In this document: in pieces, positions 15,755 to 24,078 of the stretch
Numbering within the stretch: position 1 is the first letter of the stretch
Layout of the letters: the number at the start of each line of letters is the position of its first letter
Source of the DNA: Oscillospiraceae bacterium
GTDB taxonomy: Bacteria; Bacillota; Clostridia; Oscillospirales; Oscillospiraceae
NCBI GenBank assembly: GCA_017542425.1
Contig: JAFXXH010000040.1
Span: 1 to 48,082, forward strand
Reading direction: 5' to 3'
DNA length: 48,082 nucleotides
Program-made: the position numbers and the translations under genes
The notes under the pieces: generated by a model
Told to the model about the DNA's origin: nothing
The model's input: only the letters and a program-made list of their open reading frames with translations
Database searches by the model: none

Positions 15755-17116
15755 CTATTCCTGCGATGGAGACGGGAATCTTGCCTCGAACACGGCGCCG
15801 CCGTCGTTGCGCGCCGTGAGACGCCCGTGATAGGTCTCCGCAACGGACTGTGCGATGGCCAGGCCGATCCCGTGTTTTCCGCCCTTCCCTTTGTAAAACC
15901 GCTCAAAGACGTGGGGCAAATCGTCCGGGGAGATGCCCGGCCCGTCGTCGGAGACCTGCACGCAGACCGCGCCGTCTGTACTGCGGCAGACAAGATGCAC
16001 CCGGCTTTCCGCGTAACGGATGGCGTTGGAGATCAGATTGCCGAACAGCCGCTGGGCGTCGGGCTCGCGGATGGGCAGCAGCACGGGCGCTTCGTCGAAG
16101 TCGAAGTCAAACCGGACGCCGCGCCTGTCCGCCTCCGCCCGCTGCTCCGATACGCACAGAGACAGGAGTTCCCGCAGATCCAGCGGATCGGCTTTGCCCT
16201 CCGGCGCGGCGCGGCCCATGCGGGAAAGATAGAGGATGTCTTCCACCATGCCGCCCAGCTGATCGGACTCCGAGAGGATGACCTTTGCCGCACGCTGCGG
16301 TTCCATGACGCCGTAGACGATGCCCTCCGCGTTGCCCCGAATGCTCGTCAGCGGCGTGCGCAGCTCATGGGAGACGTTCTGGAAAAAGGTCTCCTGCTTC
16401 TGTTTCGCCGCCCGCAGCTCGGCGGCCATGCGGTTCATGGAATCGGCCAGCGCCTCAAACTCCAGATCCAGGAACTGAAAGGTCCGGGGCGTGAGATCTC
16501 CTCCGCCGATCTCCTCCGCGAACGCGGAGAGGCGCTGCACCGGCTGCGCGAAGGAGCGGGCGAACAGGCGGCTCAGGAACACCGAAAGCAAGATCGCGGC
16601 GAGGATCACAATCAGCAGCATGAGGTTGATTTGATCGGTCAGCGCCGTGAGCGAGGTGACGTCCACATAGACCACCAAAAACCGCCCCTCTTCCACGGGG
16701 TCCGCTTCGACGGAAACGGCGTAGCTGCCGCTGTCCAGGGAAATGACTTCATCTTTCACGCCGCCGGTCAGGCCGTGTGCCTGGAAATATGCCGCCAGCT
16801 CCGCCCCGGCCGTGTCGTCCCCGTGCAAATCCAGGCATAGCATCCCGTTTGCGTCCAGTACAATTGCATTGCCTCTCGTGCCGATCATGCGGTCGGGCCT
16901 CTCGTCAAAGGGTTTCCCGCCCTCGTGTTCCCAGGGGTCGCCGCGCCGCTCCAGCGCGGCGCTGGCGGAGATCGTCGTGAGCTGGGCGGAGACACGGGAG
17001 CGGGTGTAAGCGCGCATCGTCAGGTTGAACGCCAGCGCCACCACCAGGAGCACGGCGCAGGTCAGGCCAATCAGCGTGACCAGGACGCGCCTGCGAATAT
17101 GCCACTTGCGCTTCAT
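15755..17116 (-). CDS. Membrane sensor histidine kinase
   Basis: This 453-residue kinase has transmembrane segments at about residues 11-33 and 163-183, and an extracytoplasmic sensor domain of about 130 residues that I cannot classify. A HAMP linker (about 180-235) follows, then HisKA with phospho-acceptor His250 in FFQNVSHELRTP, and HATPase_c with N box (NLISNAIRY), G1 (DDGPGIS) and G2 (KHGIGLAI). Its ATG overlaps the response-regulator stop by four bases (ATGA), so the two proteins are made together. Flanking genes for surface beta-helix proteins, VTC and PepSY proteins, and their shared promoter boxes, suggest that this kinase controls them. Confidence 0.95.
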   Translation of the reverse strand: MKRKWHIRRRVLVTLIGLTCAVLLVVALAFNLTMRAYTRSRVSAQLTTISASAALERRGDPWEHEGGKPFDERPDRMIGTRGNAIVLDANGMLCLDLHGDDTAGAELAAYFQAHGLTGGVKDEVISLDSGSYAVSVEADPVEEGRFLVVYVDVTSLTALTDQINLMLLIVILAAILLSVFLSRLFARSFAQPVQRLSAFAEEIGGGDLTPRTFQFLDLEFEALADSMNRMAAELRAAKQKQETFFQNVSHELRTPLTSIRGNAEGIVYGVMEPQRAAKVILSESDQLGGMVEDILYLSRMGRAAPEGKADPLDLRELLSLCVSEQRAEADRRGVRFDFDFDEAPVLLPIREPDAQRLFGNLISNAIRYAESRVHLVCRSTDGAVCVQVSDDGPGISPDDLPHVFERFYKGKGGKHGIGLAIAQSVAETYHGRLTARNDGGAVFEARFPSPSQE

Positions 17117-17814
17117 GTCCCCGCCTCCAATCGAAAGCCGAAGCCCCAGACCGCCGCGATGCGCACGCCGCAGCCGTCCAGCTTCTGCCGCAGCCGCCGC
17201 ACCGTGTCGTCCGTGGCGCGGGTCTCCACGGCGGTCTCAAAGCCCCAGACCGCGTTGAGCAGTTCTTCCCGGGAGACGGCCTGGTCTGCGCGGAGCATCA
17301 GATATTTCAGCACCTCGTACTCCGTCGGCGTCAGCGCCAGGACCGCGTCACCATTTAAGATACGGCGTTTGTCCTCGTCCAGACGCAGATTTCCCACTGT
17401 GACCGTCTGGGGGGCGGGCGCGGTGTGCTTTTGGCGCTCAAAGTCGATGCGGCGGAACATGGCGCGCACGCGCATCAGCAGCGCCATGGCGGAAAAGGGC
17501 TTGGTGATGTAGTCGTCGCTGCCCAGGCCCAGCCCCATGGCATAGTCGTTCTCGCTGTCGCGTGCGGTCAGCATGATGATGGGCACCGTGCTGGCTTTGC
17601 GCAGCTCCGTACAAACCGCAAATCCGTCCGAGCCGGGCATCATCACGTCCAGAATCGCCAGGTCACAGGGGCTTTCCCGGAACCGCTCCAGCAGCAGATC
17701 GCCGGTGGGAAAGTCCTCGACCCGGTATCCGTCGCTGAGCAGGAAGGTCTTGACCACCTGACGGATGTTGTCGTCGTCGTCCGCAATATAGATCCGTTTG
17801 GCTTCATTTTCCAT
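17113..17814 (-). CDS. OmpR/PhoB-family response regulator
   Basis: This 233-residue protein has an N-terminal receiver domain (acidic DDDDN at 12-16, phospho-acceptor Asp56 in LAILDVMMPG, TA at the switch, Lys in YITKPF). A C-terminal winged helix follows (LTPTEYEVLKYL, DDTVRRLRQKL, WGFGFRLE). The chosen start is ATG 17814, preceded by GAGGAAAAG; the frame continues far upstream without coding character. OmpR-type regulators bind direct repeats with 10-11-bp period, which is what three promoters in this region show. Its own likely promoter (TTGCTT, 17 bp, TACAAT, just upstream on the minus strand) lacks that box. Confidence 0.95.
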   Translation of the reverse strand: MENEAKRIYIADDDDNIRQVVKTFLLSDGYRVEDFPTGDLLLERFRESPCDLAILDVMMPGSDGFAVCTELRKASTVPIIMLTARDSENDYAMGLGLGSDDYITKPFSAMALLMRVRAMFRRIDFERQKHTAPAPQTVTVGNLRLDEDKRRILNGDAVLALTPTEYEVLKYLMLRADQAVSREELLNAVWGFETAVETRATDDTVRRLRQKLDGCGVRIAAVWGFGFRLEAGT

Positions 17815-17916
17815 CTTTTCCTCACTCGCTTTCCAAATCTGCACCCATTGTATCAGGGCCTTTGCAGAAAAGCAACGGCGTTTGCGGCCCCAAATTGCCG
17901 CGATCCATACGAAGCT

Positions 17917-17984
17917 CTGCGTGTGGTTTTCGTAAATTTCGCCGCGTTTTCTCGGAGATTTCCGGCGCGAAGGACTGGTATCAT
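17917..17984 (+). promoter_or_regulatory. Regulon promoter B (VTC operon)
   Basis: CTGCGT (17917-17922) and TTTCGT (17928-17933) are spaced by 11 bp, followed by TTCGCCGC and TTTCTCGGAGATTT. The -10 TATCAT (17979-17984) begins 45 nt after the second repeat. There is no usable -35 hexamer, as expected of an activator-dependent promoter. It lies in the divergent gap between the response regulator and the VTC gene. Confidence 0.7.
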
Positions 17985-18031
17985 ACGGACAGCAAGCGAC
18001 GAAACGACCCCGCCGGAAGGAGGCAAACAAC

Positions 18032-18763
18032 ATGGGTGCAATCCAAAACTGCTTTGAGCGCCGCGAGAAGAAATATCTGCTGACAGGCGAGCAGTACCGG
18101 GCCATGCGCTTCGGCATGGCGGCGTATATGAAGCCGGACGAACATCCGCGCTATTCCATCAGCAACATCTACTATGACACGGAACACTACGACCTGATCC
18201 GCACCTCGCTGGAAAAGCCGGTCTACAAAGAAAAGCTGCGCCTGCGCAGCTACGGCGTGCCCGGCAGCCGCGACCCCGTCTTCGTGGAAATCAAGAAAAA
18301 GTATCAGCATGTGGTCTACAAGCGGCGCGTCACGATGCAGATGCAAAACGCACAGCGCTTTCTGCGCGGGGCACAAAGCGGCGACGGCAGCCAGATCAGC
18401 CGGGAAATCGACTGGTTTCTGCGCTTTTATCAGCCGGAGCCCAAGGTGTTCATCGCCTATGACCGGGAGGCCTATGCAGCAGCCGACGGCGGGCAGCTGC
18501 GCATCACCTTCGACACTGCCCTCCGTGCCCGGTCCAACGACCTGGATCTGCGGCTCGGCGATCATGGGGTCCCGCTGCTCCCGGCGGATTGCTACCTGAT
18601 GGAGATCAAAATCCCCGGCGCGGCCCCGCTCTGGCTGGCGCGGCTGCTCTCGGACAACGAAATTTTCCCCACGTCCTTCTCCAAATACGGAGCCTATTAC
18701 AAACAATTCGTGCTCGGCGGAAAAAGCGCCGAAGTGAAAAAGGAGGCTGTTCTCAGTGCTTAA
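18032..18763 (+). CDS. VTC-domain protein (polyphosphate polymerase type)
   Basis: This 243-residue cytoplasmic protein has the VTC fold, a CYTH-like tunnel domain named after the yeast vacuolar polyphosphate polymerase. Conserved basic and acidic residues are visible: R10-R11-E12-K13-K14-Y15, YYDTEHYDLIR, KEKLRLRSYG, FVEIKKKY, KRRV, and the closing LMEIKIPG and SFSKYGAYY. The family's core residues therefore seem intact. Bacterial VTC proteins are assumed, not always shown, to make or bind polyphosphate. The ATG has GGAAGGAGG upstream. The next gene, DUF4956, overlaps its last codons, a pairing seen in many Firmicutes next to Cthe_2159 or CotH surface proteins. Confidence 0.92.
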   Translation: MGAIQNCFERREKKYLLTGEQYRAMRFGMAAYMKPDEHPRYSISNIYYDTEHYDLIRTSLEKPVYKEKLRLRSYGVPGSRDPVFVEIKKKYQHVVYKRRVTMQMQNAQRFLRGAQSGDGSQISREIDWFLRFYQPEPKVFIAYDREAYAAADGGQLRITFDTALRARSNDLDLRLGDHGVPLLPADCYLMEIKIPGAAPLWLARLLSDNEIFPTSFSKYGAYYKQFVLGGKSAEVKKEAVLSA

Positions 18764-19427
18764 CTCGATCATCACCGGAACGGAGATCACCACATCTGCG
18801 TTTTTCATCTGCACGGCGGTTTCCCTGGCGCTGGGCCTGGCTGCTGCCGCGCTGAGCATGTTCAAGGCAAAGTCCCGCTATTCCCAAAGCTATATCCTGA
18901 CGCTGGCCATGCTGCCTGCGCTGGTGCAGATCGTCATCATGATGGTCAACGGCAACATCGGCGCGGGCGTGGCGGTGGCGGGCGCCTTCGGCCTGATCCG
19001 CTTCCGCAGCGCGCCGGGCAGCGCCAAGGAGATCGGCATGGTCTTCCTGGCGACCGCCATCGGTCTGGCCACCGGCATGGGCTATGTGGCCATCGCGGCG
19101 GTGTTCTTTGCCATCATCGCGGCCTTCTCTCTGCTGCTGACCGCCCTGGGCTTCGGCGCGGGCGCGGCGGAGGAGCGGGAGCTGCGGATCACGATCCCCG
19201 AGAATCTGGACTACGAGGGCCTGTTCGACGACCTGTTCCAGAAATACACCCGCAGCGCGGAGCTGAAGCGCGTCAAGACCGCCAGCATGGGCACCCTCTA
19301 TGAGCTGCGCTATCAGCTGGTCCTCCGGGAGGGCGTTTCCATCAAGAGCTTCCTGGACGAGCTGCGTGAACGCAACGGCAACCTGAGCATCAGCTGCGGC
19401 AAGCCGGTGGAAAAGGCTGCGCTCTGA
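18756..19427 (+). CDS. DUF4956 membrane protein
   Basis: This 223-residue protein has four hydrophobic segments in its first 140 residues and a soluble C-terminal domain of about 80 residues (from about ELRITIPENL to the end). The membrane core carries the conserved GAFGLIRFRSAPGSAKEI stretch typical of DUF4956. It overlaps the VTC gene by 8 bp and ends at a terminator, so the two form an operon. No biochemical function is established as far as I know. The constant pairing with VTC suggests a role in polyphosphate or cell-surface polymer handling; this is an inference from context. Confidence 0.92.
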   Translation: MLNSIITGTEITTSAFFICTAVSLALGLAAAALSMFKAKSRYSQSYILTLAMLPALVQIVIMMVNGNIGAGVAVAGAFGLIRFRSAPGSAKEIGMVFLATAIGLATGMGYVAIAAVFFAIIAAFSLLLTALGFGAGAAEERELRITIPENLDYEGLFDDLFQKYTRSAELKRVKTASMGTLYELRYQLVLREGVSIKSFLDELRERNGNLSISCGKPVEKAAL

Positions 19428-19447
19428 GGAAAACGGCAAAAACCAGA

Positions 19448-19487
19448 AAAAGGCTCCGGCAGACCCGCTGTCTGTCGGAGCCTTTTG
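19448..19487 (+). terminator. Terminator of the VTC-DUF4956 operon
   Basis: Arms of about 15 nt (AAGGCTCCGGCAGAC and its near-perfect complement) enclose a 5-nt loop and end in TTTT. It lies 20 nt after the DUF4956 stop. Confidence 0.85.
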
Positions 19488-19511
19488 GCCTGCGGGCTTT
19501 CCCTCCGCGCC

Positions 19512-19579
19512 TTTCGTATGCTTTTCGTGGAAAGCGCCGCATCTTCTCGGAGATTTCGGGCGCGGCGTTCTGCTATCCT
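19512..19579 (+). promoter_or_regulatory. Regulon promoter C (PepSY gene)
   Basis: Two perfect TTTCGT copies (19512-19517 and 19523-19528) have an 11-bp period, followed by GCGCCGC and TTCTCGGAGATTTC. The -10 TATCCT (19574-19579) begins 45 nt after the second copy. The block from the repeat to TCGGAGATTTC is very similar to promoter B. Confidence 0.7.
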
Positions 19580-19630
19580 GACGGTGCGGATGTGAAAGCG
19601 CCGCAAAACTCAAATTAGGAGGATAGGAAC

Positions 19631-20194
19631 ATGAAACACAGAGGAATCCTTGCGTTGGGACTGGCAGCGGTCCTGTCTGTCTCCGCGCTGTCGCTCTCCG
19701 CGTTCGCGGAAGCGCCCGAGGTCGGGAGCGATACGGCGGTGGCAGCGGAGGAAACGCAGACGGCGCGCCCGCGCCGCAAACACGCTGCCCGGCCCGAAAA
19801 CGGCACGAAGGCTGCCACGGGCGAGGAAGCGGGCGGACGCGGCAAGCACGGCGGCAAGCAGGAGATCGCCGAGCCGGAAAACGCAGTCGGGAAGGACGCG
19901 GCCAAAGAAGCCGCCCTGGCCGCCGTCGGCGTGACGGCGGAACAGGCGGGCAAGCTCAGAGTCCATGTCTCCCAGCTCGACGACGGCACCGTGGTCTATC
20001 AGCTGCGCTTCCACTGCGACGGCCAGCGGTATTTCGTCCGGATCGACGCGACCACCGGTGCGGTGCTCGAGCAGCGCGCCGAGGAGATCCCGGAGGGCCA
20101 GGAGGAGGAAGTGCGCAGACACGGCAGACACGGCGGGAGAAAGGAGGACGCGACTTCCGACGCCGCGCAGGAATCCGCGCCGGCCACAGCGTAA
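19631..20194 (+). CDS. Secreted PepSY-domain protein
   Basis: This 187-residue protein has a cleavable signal peptide (cleavage probably after AFA, about residue 26). A basic, low-complexity stretch follows (RPRRKHAARP, GGRGKHGGKQ), then one PepSY domain at about 85-150 (AKEAALAAVGVTAEQ, YQLRFHCDGQRYFVRIDATTGAVLE). A second basic/acidic tail closes it. PepSY domains are thought to act as extracellular inhibitors or modulators, often encoded near two-component systems. Promoter C places it in the same regulon as the VTC and beta-helix genes, so a sensing or feedback role at the cell surface is plausible. The ATG is preceded by TTAGGAGGATAGGAAC. Confidence 0.88.
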   Translation: MKHRGILALGLAAVLSVSALSLSAFAEAPEVGSDTAVAAEETQTARPRRKHAARPENGTKAATGEEAGGRGKHGGKQEIAEPENAVGKDAAKEAALAAVGVTAEQAGKLRVHVSQLDDGTVVYQLRFHCDGQRYFVRIDATTGAVLEQRAEEIPEGQEEEVRRHGRHGGRKEDATSDAAQESAPATA

Positions 20195-20210
20195 ACAGTT
20201 GACAGCGTCT

Positions 20211-20254
20211 CGCCCGTCGGCCTGGCAAAACAGGCCGACGGGCGTTTCCCTTTT
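20211..20254 (+). terminator. Terminator after the PepSY gene
   Basis: Perfect 14-bp arms (CGCCCGTCGGCCTG and complement) with loop GCAAAA, followed by TTTCCCTTTT. It lies between convergent genes and may also serve glgB on the minus strand. Confidence 0.85.
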
Positions 20255-20263
20255 GCTCGCGCA

Positions 20264-22303
20264 TCATGTATATGCACCGTCGCGGTACGGCTGCGCCGCC
20301 CGCTCCAGCGCCACGCCGCAGCGGCAGGGCAGATAGATCCGGAAGCCGTGCCCGAAGGGGGTCTCGCCGCTGGAATAGATGTAGTCCTCCTGAATCCGGT
20401 CCTGGCCGCCCCAGTGCCAGTGGTCGGTGGAGAGCGCCACCCGGTACGCCCCCGGCCCGGTCAGACGAGTATCCAGGAACACGTTCTCCTGGGACTGTGT
20501 GGGGTGCAGGTTGAAGGCGAACAGCAGCCCGCCGCGCGCAAACGCGATCAGCTTGCGTTCCTCGTCCAGGCACACTGGCACGGGCTCGCCGGAACAGTGG
20601 AGCGCGTGCGTGTTGACAAAGAGGGTCATGGCCCGGTCAAAGGTCGCCAGCCACTCGTATTTCATGTCCGCGCTGCGCACCAGCGACCACTGGCGGCGGG
20701 CGTACCGGAAGCTGGAGTTGTTCTCCGGCCGGGGGAAGTCGATCCACTCCGGGTGCCCGAATTCGTTGCCCATGAAGTTCAGATAGCCGTTGCCCGCCAG
20801 GGCGCAGGTCAGGAAGCGGCTGAGCTTGTGCAGATCAAAGGCCCAGTCCATGCGCGGGCTGTGGTAGTTCTTCCGCATCCCCGTGTACATCTCCGCTCCC
20901 GCCATGCGGAACATCAGCGTCTGATCGCCCACCAGCGCCTGGTCGTGGCTCTCCACATAGCCGATGCGCATCTCTCCGGGACGGCCCCCGGTCAGCTCGT
21001 CCCAGATCTGCCGGACGCTCCAGTCCTCCGCCCGACCGCGCACCAGCTTCACCCAAAGGTCCGGGTTCCCCATGCTCAATCGGTAGTCGAAGCCCACGCC
21101 GCCGTACTCCAGCGGCAGACAGAGACCGGGGAAGCCGCTCACGTCCTCCGCCACGGTCATGGCTTTTTCGTTCACGCCGTGGATCAGCTCGTTGGCCAGC
21201 ATCAGATAGAGGCGCCCGTCCACGTTGGTGTTCATGGAGAAATAGTCCGCATAGCGCCGGAAGCTCCGGTAGCCGTGGTCCTCGTAGAGCATACTGGTCA
21301 CGCCGTCGAAGCGGAAGCCGTCGAAGTGAAATTCCTCCATCCAGTATTTCAGATTGCTCAGCAGGAAGTGCAGCACCTCGGTCTTGCCGTAGTCATAGAC
21401 CCGGGTCTTCCAGGCCGGATGCCAGCCCCGTCCGCCGGGCAGGAAATACTGCTCGTCGGTGCCGTCCTGGCGGTGCAGTCCCTCCCCCTCGTTGGCGCAG
21501 GCGTGGCTGTGTACCAGGTCCAGCAGCACGGACAGGCCCATGCCGTGGGCCTTGTTGACGAGATATTTCAGGTCCTCCGGCGTGCCGTAGCGGAAGGAGG
21601 GGGCGAAGAGGTTCGTCACCTGATAGCCGAAGGAGGCGTAGTACGGATGCTCCTGGATCGCCATCAGCTGCACGGTGTTGTAGCCGCAGTACTGGATCCA
21701 GCCCAGCAGATGGTCGGCGAACTCCCGATAGGAGCCGACGCCCTCGTACTCCTGCGCCATGCCCACATGGGCCTCGTAGATCATGGGGGAATCCGGGCGC
21801 TGCCTGCCGTAGAAGGCCCCATCCGTCCAGGGAAAGGCTTCTTCCGGCATCCAGAGCTGCCCGCAGAGGGTCTTTGTCCGCTCGTCCATGCCGCAGCGGG
21901 ATATGTAAGCCGGGATGCGTTCCAAGGTGATCCCCTGCCGCCCCACCAGGAGCTTCACATACTGCCCATGCCGCAGCGCGTCCCGCCCGTCCAGGTAGAG
22001 CTCCCAGACGCCGTCGCCGATGGGGGTCAGCGGGTTTTCCCACTTTGCCCAGCCGTTGAAGTCCCCCGTGAGCCAAACGGCGTCCGCCCCCGGCAGCCAT
22101 TCCCGGAAAATCCAGCCGCGCTCGCTGCGGTGAAAGCCGAAGTAGCGGTGGCCGTTGGCAAATTCGGCCAGGGACCTGTCGCCCAAAAGCCGCCAGCGGC
22201 GCGTGTTGTAGCGGTCCAGGTGCATCCGCAACTCCCCGCCGCAGGGGATGAGGGTCGGGTCTTTTTTCATCAGCCGCCCCAGGGCCTCGTCCACATGGAT
22301 CAT
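20264..22303 (-). CDS. glgB: 1,4-alpha-glucan branching enzyme (GH13, eukaryote-like subtype)
   Basis: This 679-residue enzyme transfers alpha-1,4 chains to alpha-1,6 positions in glycogen. It has a CBM48-like N-terminal domain (WLPGADAVWLTGDFNGW), a GH13 barrel and a C-terminal beta domain. Catalytic candidates are the Asp in FDGFRFDGV (about residue 333), Glu in TVAEDVSG (about 386) and Asp in YVESHDQ. Motif ANEGEG after LDLVHSHA, and overall resemblance to plant/animal branching enzymes, point to subfamily GH13_8 rather than the common bacterial GH13_9. The start is ATG 22303; the earlier in-frame ATG lies in the GGAAAGGAG ribosome site. It is last in a minus-strand run of four genes; no other glycogen gene is nearby. 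Confidence 0.93.
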   Translation of the reverse strand: MIHVDEALGRLMKKDPTLIPCGGELRMHLDRYNTRRWRLLGDRSLAEFANGHRYFGFHRSERGWIFREWLPGADAVWLTGDFNGWAKWENPLTPIGDGVWELYLDGRDALRHGQYVKLLVGRQGITLERIPAYISRCGMDERTKTLCGQLWMPEEAFPWTDGAFYGRQRPDSPMIYEAHVGMAQEYEGVGSYREFADHLLGWIQYCGYNTVQLMAIQEHPYYASFGYQVTNLFAPSFRYGTPEDLKYLVNKAHGMGLSVLLDLVHSHACANEGEGLHRQDGTDEQYFLPGGRGWHPAWKTRVYDYGKTEVLHFLLSNLKYWMEEFHFDGFRFDGVTSMLYEDHGYRSFRRYADYFSMNTNVDGRLYLMLANELIHGVNEKAMTVAEDVSGFPGLCLPLEYGGVGFDYRLSMGNPDLWVKLVRGRAEDWSVRQIWDELTGGRPGEMRIGYVESHDQALVGDQTLMFRMAGAEMYTGMRKNYHSPRMDWAFDLHKLSRFLTCALAGNGYLNFMGNEFGHPEWIDFPRPENNSSFRYARRQWSLVRSADMKYEWLATFDRAMTLFVNTHALHCSGEPVPVCLDEERKLIAFARGGLLFAFNLHPTQSQENVFLDTRLTGPGAYRVALSTDHWHWGGQDRIQEDYIYSSGETPFGHGFRIYLPCRCGVALERAAQPYRDGAYT

Positions 22304-22371
22304 CTCTCTCTCCTTTCCCATGCGCCGCTGCGTTCCGGGATGTCTCGTCCCCGCTGAAAACGAGCGCGCTG

Positions 22372-22884
22372 TTACAGATAGGTCACGGTTTCCTCCAGCG
22401 CCTTCCGGCTTCCGTGGTTGGGGAGCGGACCGGCGCCCTCGGCGGCATAGCCCAGATCCAGGAGCATCAGGACATCCTCGTGTTCCGGAAGCTCCAGGGC
22501 GGAGGCCAGCTGTTCCGGGTCAAAGAAGTTGACCCAGCAGCTGTCCACGCCCGCGTCGGCGGCGGCCAGGAGCATATGGGTGGCCACGATGCTGGCGTCC
22601 TCCACGCCGGAATCCCGCTTCCCGCCGGGATAGGTGAAGACCTCGTTGCGGTCAAAGGCCACCACCAGCACGGTGGGCGCGCCGTAGCGGCAGGGGGTGA
22701 GCGCGTCGATTTTCGCCAGGCCCTCAGCGGACCGGACCACATAGACATGCTGTTCCTGCAGGTTTTTGGCGGTGGGGGCCAGGCGTCCGGCGCGCAGAAT
22801 GGCGCTCAGCTTTTCCTCCTCCACCTGGCGGGGGGAATACTGCTTGCAGGAATAGCGGCTTTCAATCACGTTCTGAAATTCCAT
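22372..22884 (-). CDS. Nitroreductase-family flavoprotein
   Basis: This 170-residue protein is of the small nitroreductase type and probably binds FMN. The N-terminal SRYSCKQYSPRQV matches the family's R-R-S-x-R-x-[FY] phosphate-contact motif in variant form (Cys replaces Arg), and PTAKNLQ matches the usual APSAxNxQ. The C-terminal LDLGYAAEG with a basic/Ser end matches the family closing motif. The ATG has GAGAGGAGCACAAACC upstream. It lies 42 nt after the CDF transporter gene and 68 nt before glgB on the same strand. The substrate cannot be read from sequence. Confidence 0.9.
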   Translation of the reverse strand: MEFQNVIESRYSCKQYSPRQVEEEKLSAILRAGRLAPTAKNLQEQHVYVVRSAEGLAKIDALTPCRYGAPTVLVVAFDRNEVFTYPGGKRDSGVEDASIVATHMLLAAADAGVDSCWVNFFDPEQLASALELPEHEDVLMLLDLGYAAEGAGPLPNHGSRKALEETVTYL

Positions 22885-22926
22885 GGTTTGTGCTCCTCTC
22901 TGAACTTTGAATTTTTTGTTTGGATG

Positions 22927-24078
22927 TTATTCTTCCGCGAAATCCGTGTCCATGGCGACCTGGAGCGTGTAGTCCGGGAAAGCCTTCTGCACGTCGGCCA
23001 CCACGTCGGCGTACACTGCCCGGCGATCCTTTGCGTCAAAGCTGACCACAATGTCAAAGCGCAGGGCCTTTTCGTCCCGAATCAGATAGAAGCCGTGCAT
23101 CTGCGTCACATGGGGATGGGCAAAGACCAGCTCCCGCACGGTTTTCTGCGCCGCGATGACCTCCGCGTCACGGGTGTTGACCGCATACACGCCGATGGCC
23201 GTCAGGATGACCCGGTGCTGCTGATAGACCGCCGTCTGGATCTTTCGGATCAGCAGGTCCAGCCGGTCCGCGGAATAGGTATCCGGGACTTCGATGTGGA
23301 TGGAGCCGTTCCAGGCGTCCGGGCCGTAGTTGTTCAGGACCAGGTCGTAAGCGCCCTGCACATCCGGGAAGCCGGTGACGGTCTGCTTGATGTGTTTCGC
23401 CAGGTCGGGATCGTTCTTCTCCCCCAGAAGCTGGGAGATCGTGTCCTTCAGCATTCCGACCCCGGACTTGATGATGACGATGGAGATGACAGCGCCCAGC
23501 CAGGCTTCCAGCGACACATGGAAGAGCAGAAAAATGCCCGCCGCCACCAGCGTGGACGCGGAGATGACGGAGTCCAGCGTGGCGTCCGCGCCGGAGTTGA
23601 TCAGCGCATCCGAACGGACCTTTTCGCCCACGCCCTTCACATAGCGCCCCAGCAGGATCTTGACTGCCACCGCCACGGCCACGATGACCAGAGAGACGGT
23701 CGTATAGTCCGGTGTTTCGGGATGCAGGATCTGTTTGACCGATTCCACGAAGGAGGTGATTCCGGCGTACAGCACGAGCACGGAGATAATCATGGCGCTC
23801 AGATATTCGATGCGTCCATACCCGAAGGGATGTTTCTTGTCCGGCTGCCTGCCCGCCAGTTTCGTGCCCACGATGGTGATCAGGGAACTGCCGGCGTCGG
23901 AGATGTTGTTGACCGCGTCCAGGACGATGGCGATGGAGTTGCTCATCAGTCCGATCGCCGCCTTGAAGGCGGCCAGGAACACATTGGCGAGAATGCCGAT
24001 GACGCTGGTTCGGACGATGGTTTTTTCCCGGCTCAGGTCTTTCCCGCTTGCCGCTTCCATTTCATGCAGCTTGCTCAT
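22927..24078 (-). CDS. Cation diffusion facilitator transporter
   Basis: This 383-residue protein has six predicted membrane segments in its first 220 residues and a cytoplasmic C-terminal domain. Metal-site motifs of the CDF family are visible: SIAIVLDAVNNISDAGSS in segment 2 (the D-x-x-x-N/D pattern) and SDALINSGADATLDSV in segment 5. HPFGYGRIEYLSA is the CDF fingerprint after segment 2. An Asn-rich/Asp pattern in place of HxxxD in segment 2 is more usual for Mn2+ or Fe2+ than Zn2+ exporters; this is a guess. Its ATG overlaps the msrA stop by four bases, so the genes are translationally coupled, and an oxidative-stress or manganese link is possible. Confidence 0.92.
   Translation of the reverse strand: MSKLHEMEAASGKDLSREKTIVRTSVIGILANVFLAAFKAAIGLMSNSIAIVLDAVNNISDAGSSLITIVGTKLAGRQPDKKHPFGYGRIEYLSAMIISVLVLYAGITSFVESVKQILHPETPDYTTVSLVIVAVAVAVKILLGRYVKGVGEKVRSDALINSGADATLDSVISASTLVAAGIFLLFHVSLEAWLGAVISIVIIKSGVGMLKDTISQLLGEKNDPDLAKHIKQTVTGFPDVQGAYDLVLNNYGPDAWNGSIHIEVPDTYSADRLDLLIRKIQTAVYQQHRVILTAIGVYAVNTRDAEVIAAQKTVRELVFAHPHVTQMHGFYLIRDEKALRFDIVVSFDAKDRRAVYADVVADVQKAFPDYTLQVAMDTDFAEE

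Noticed and set aside
20348-22357. A 669-codon plus-strand frame opposite glgB
   Set aside because: Its translation has no motifs, while the minus strand encodes a complete branching enzyme with all catalytic residues.
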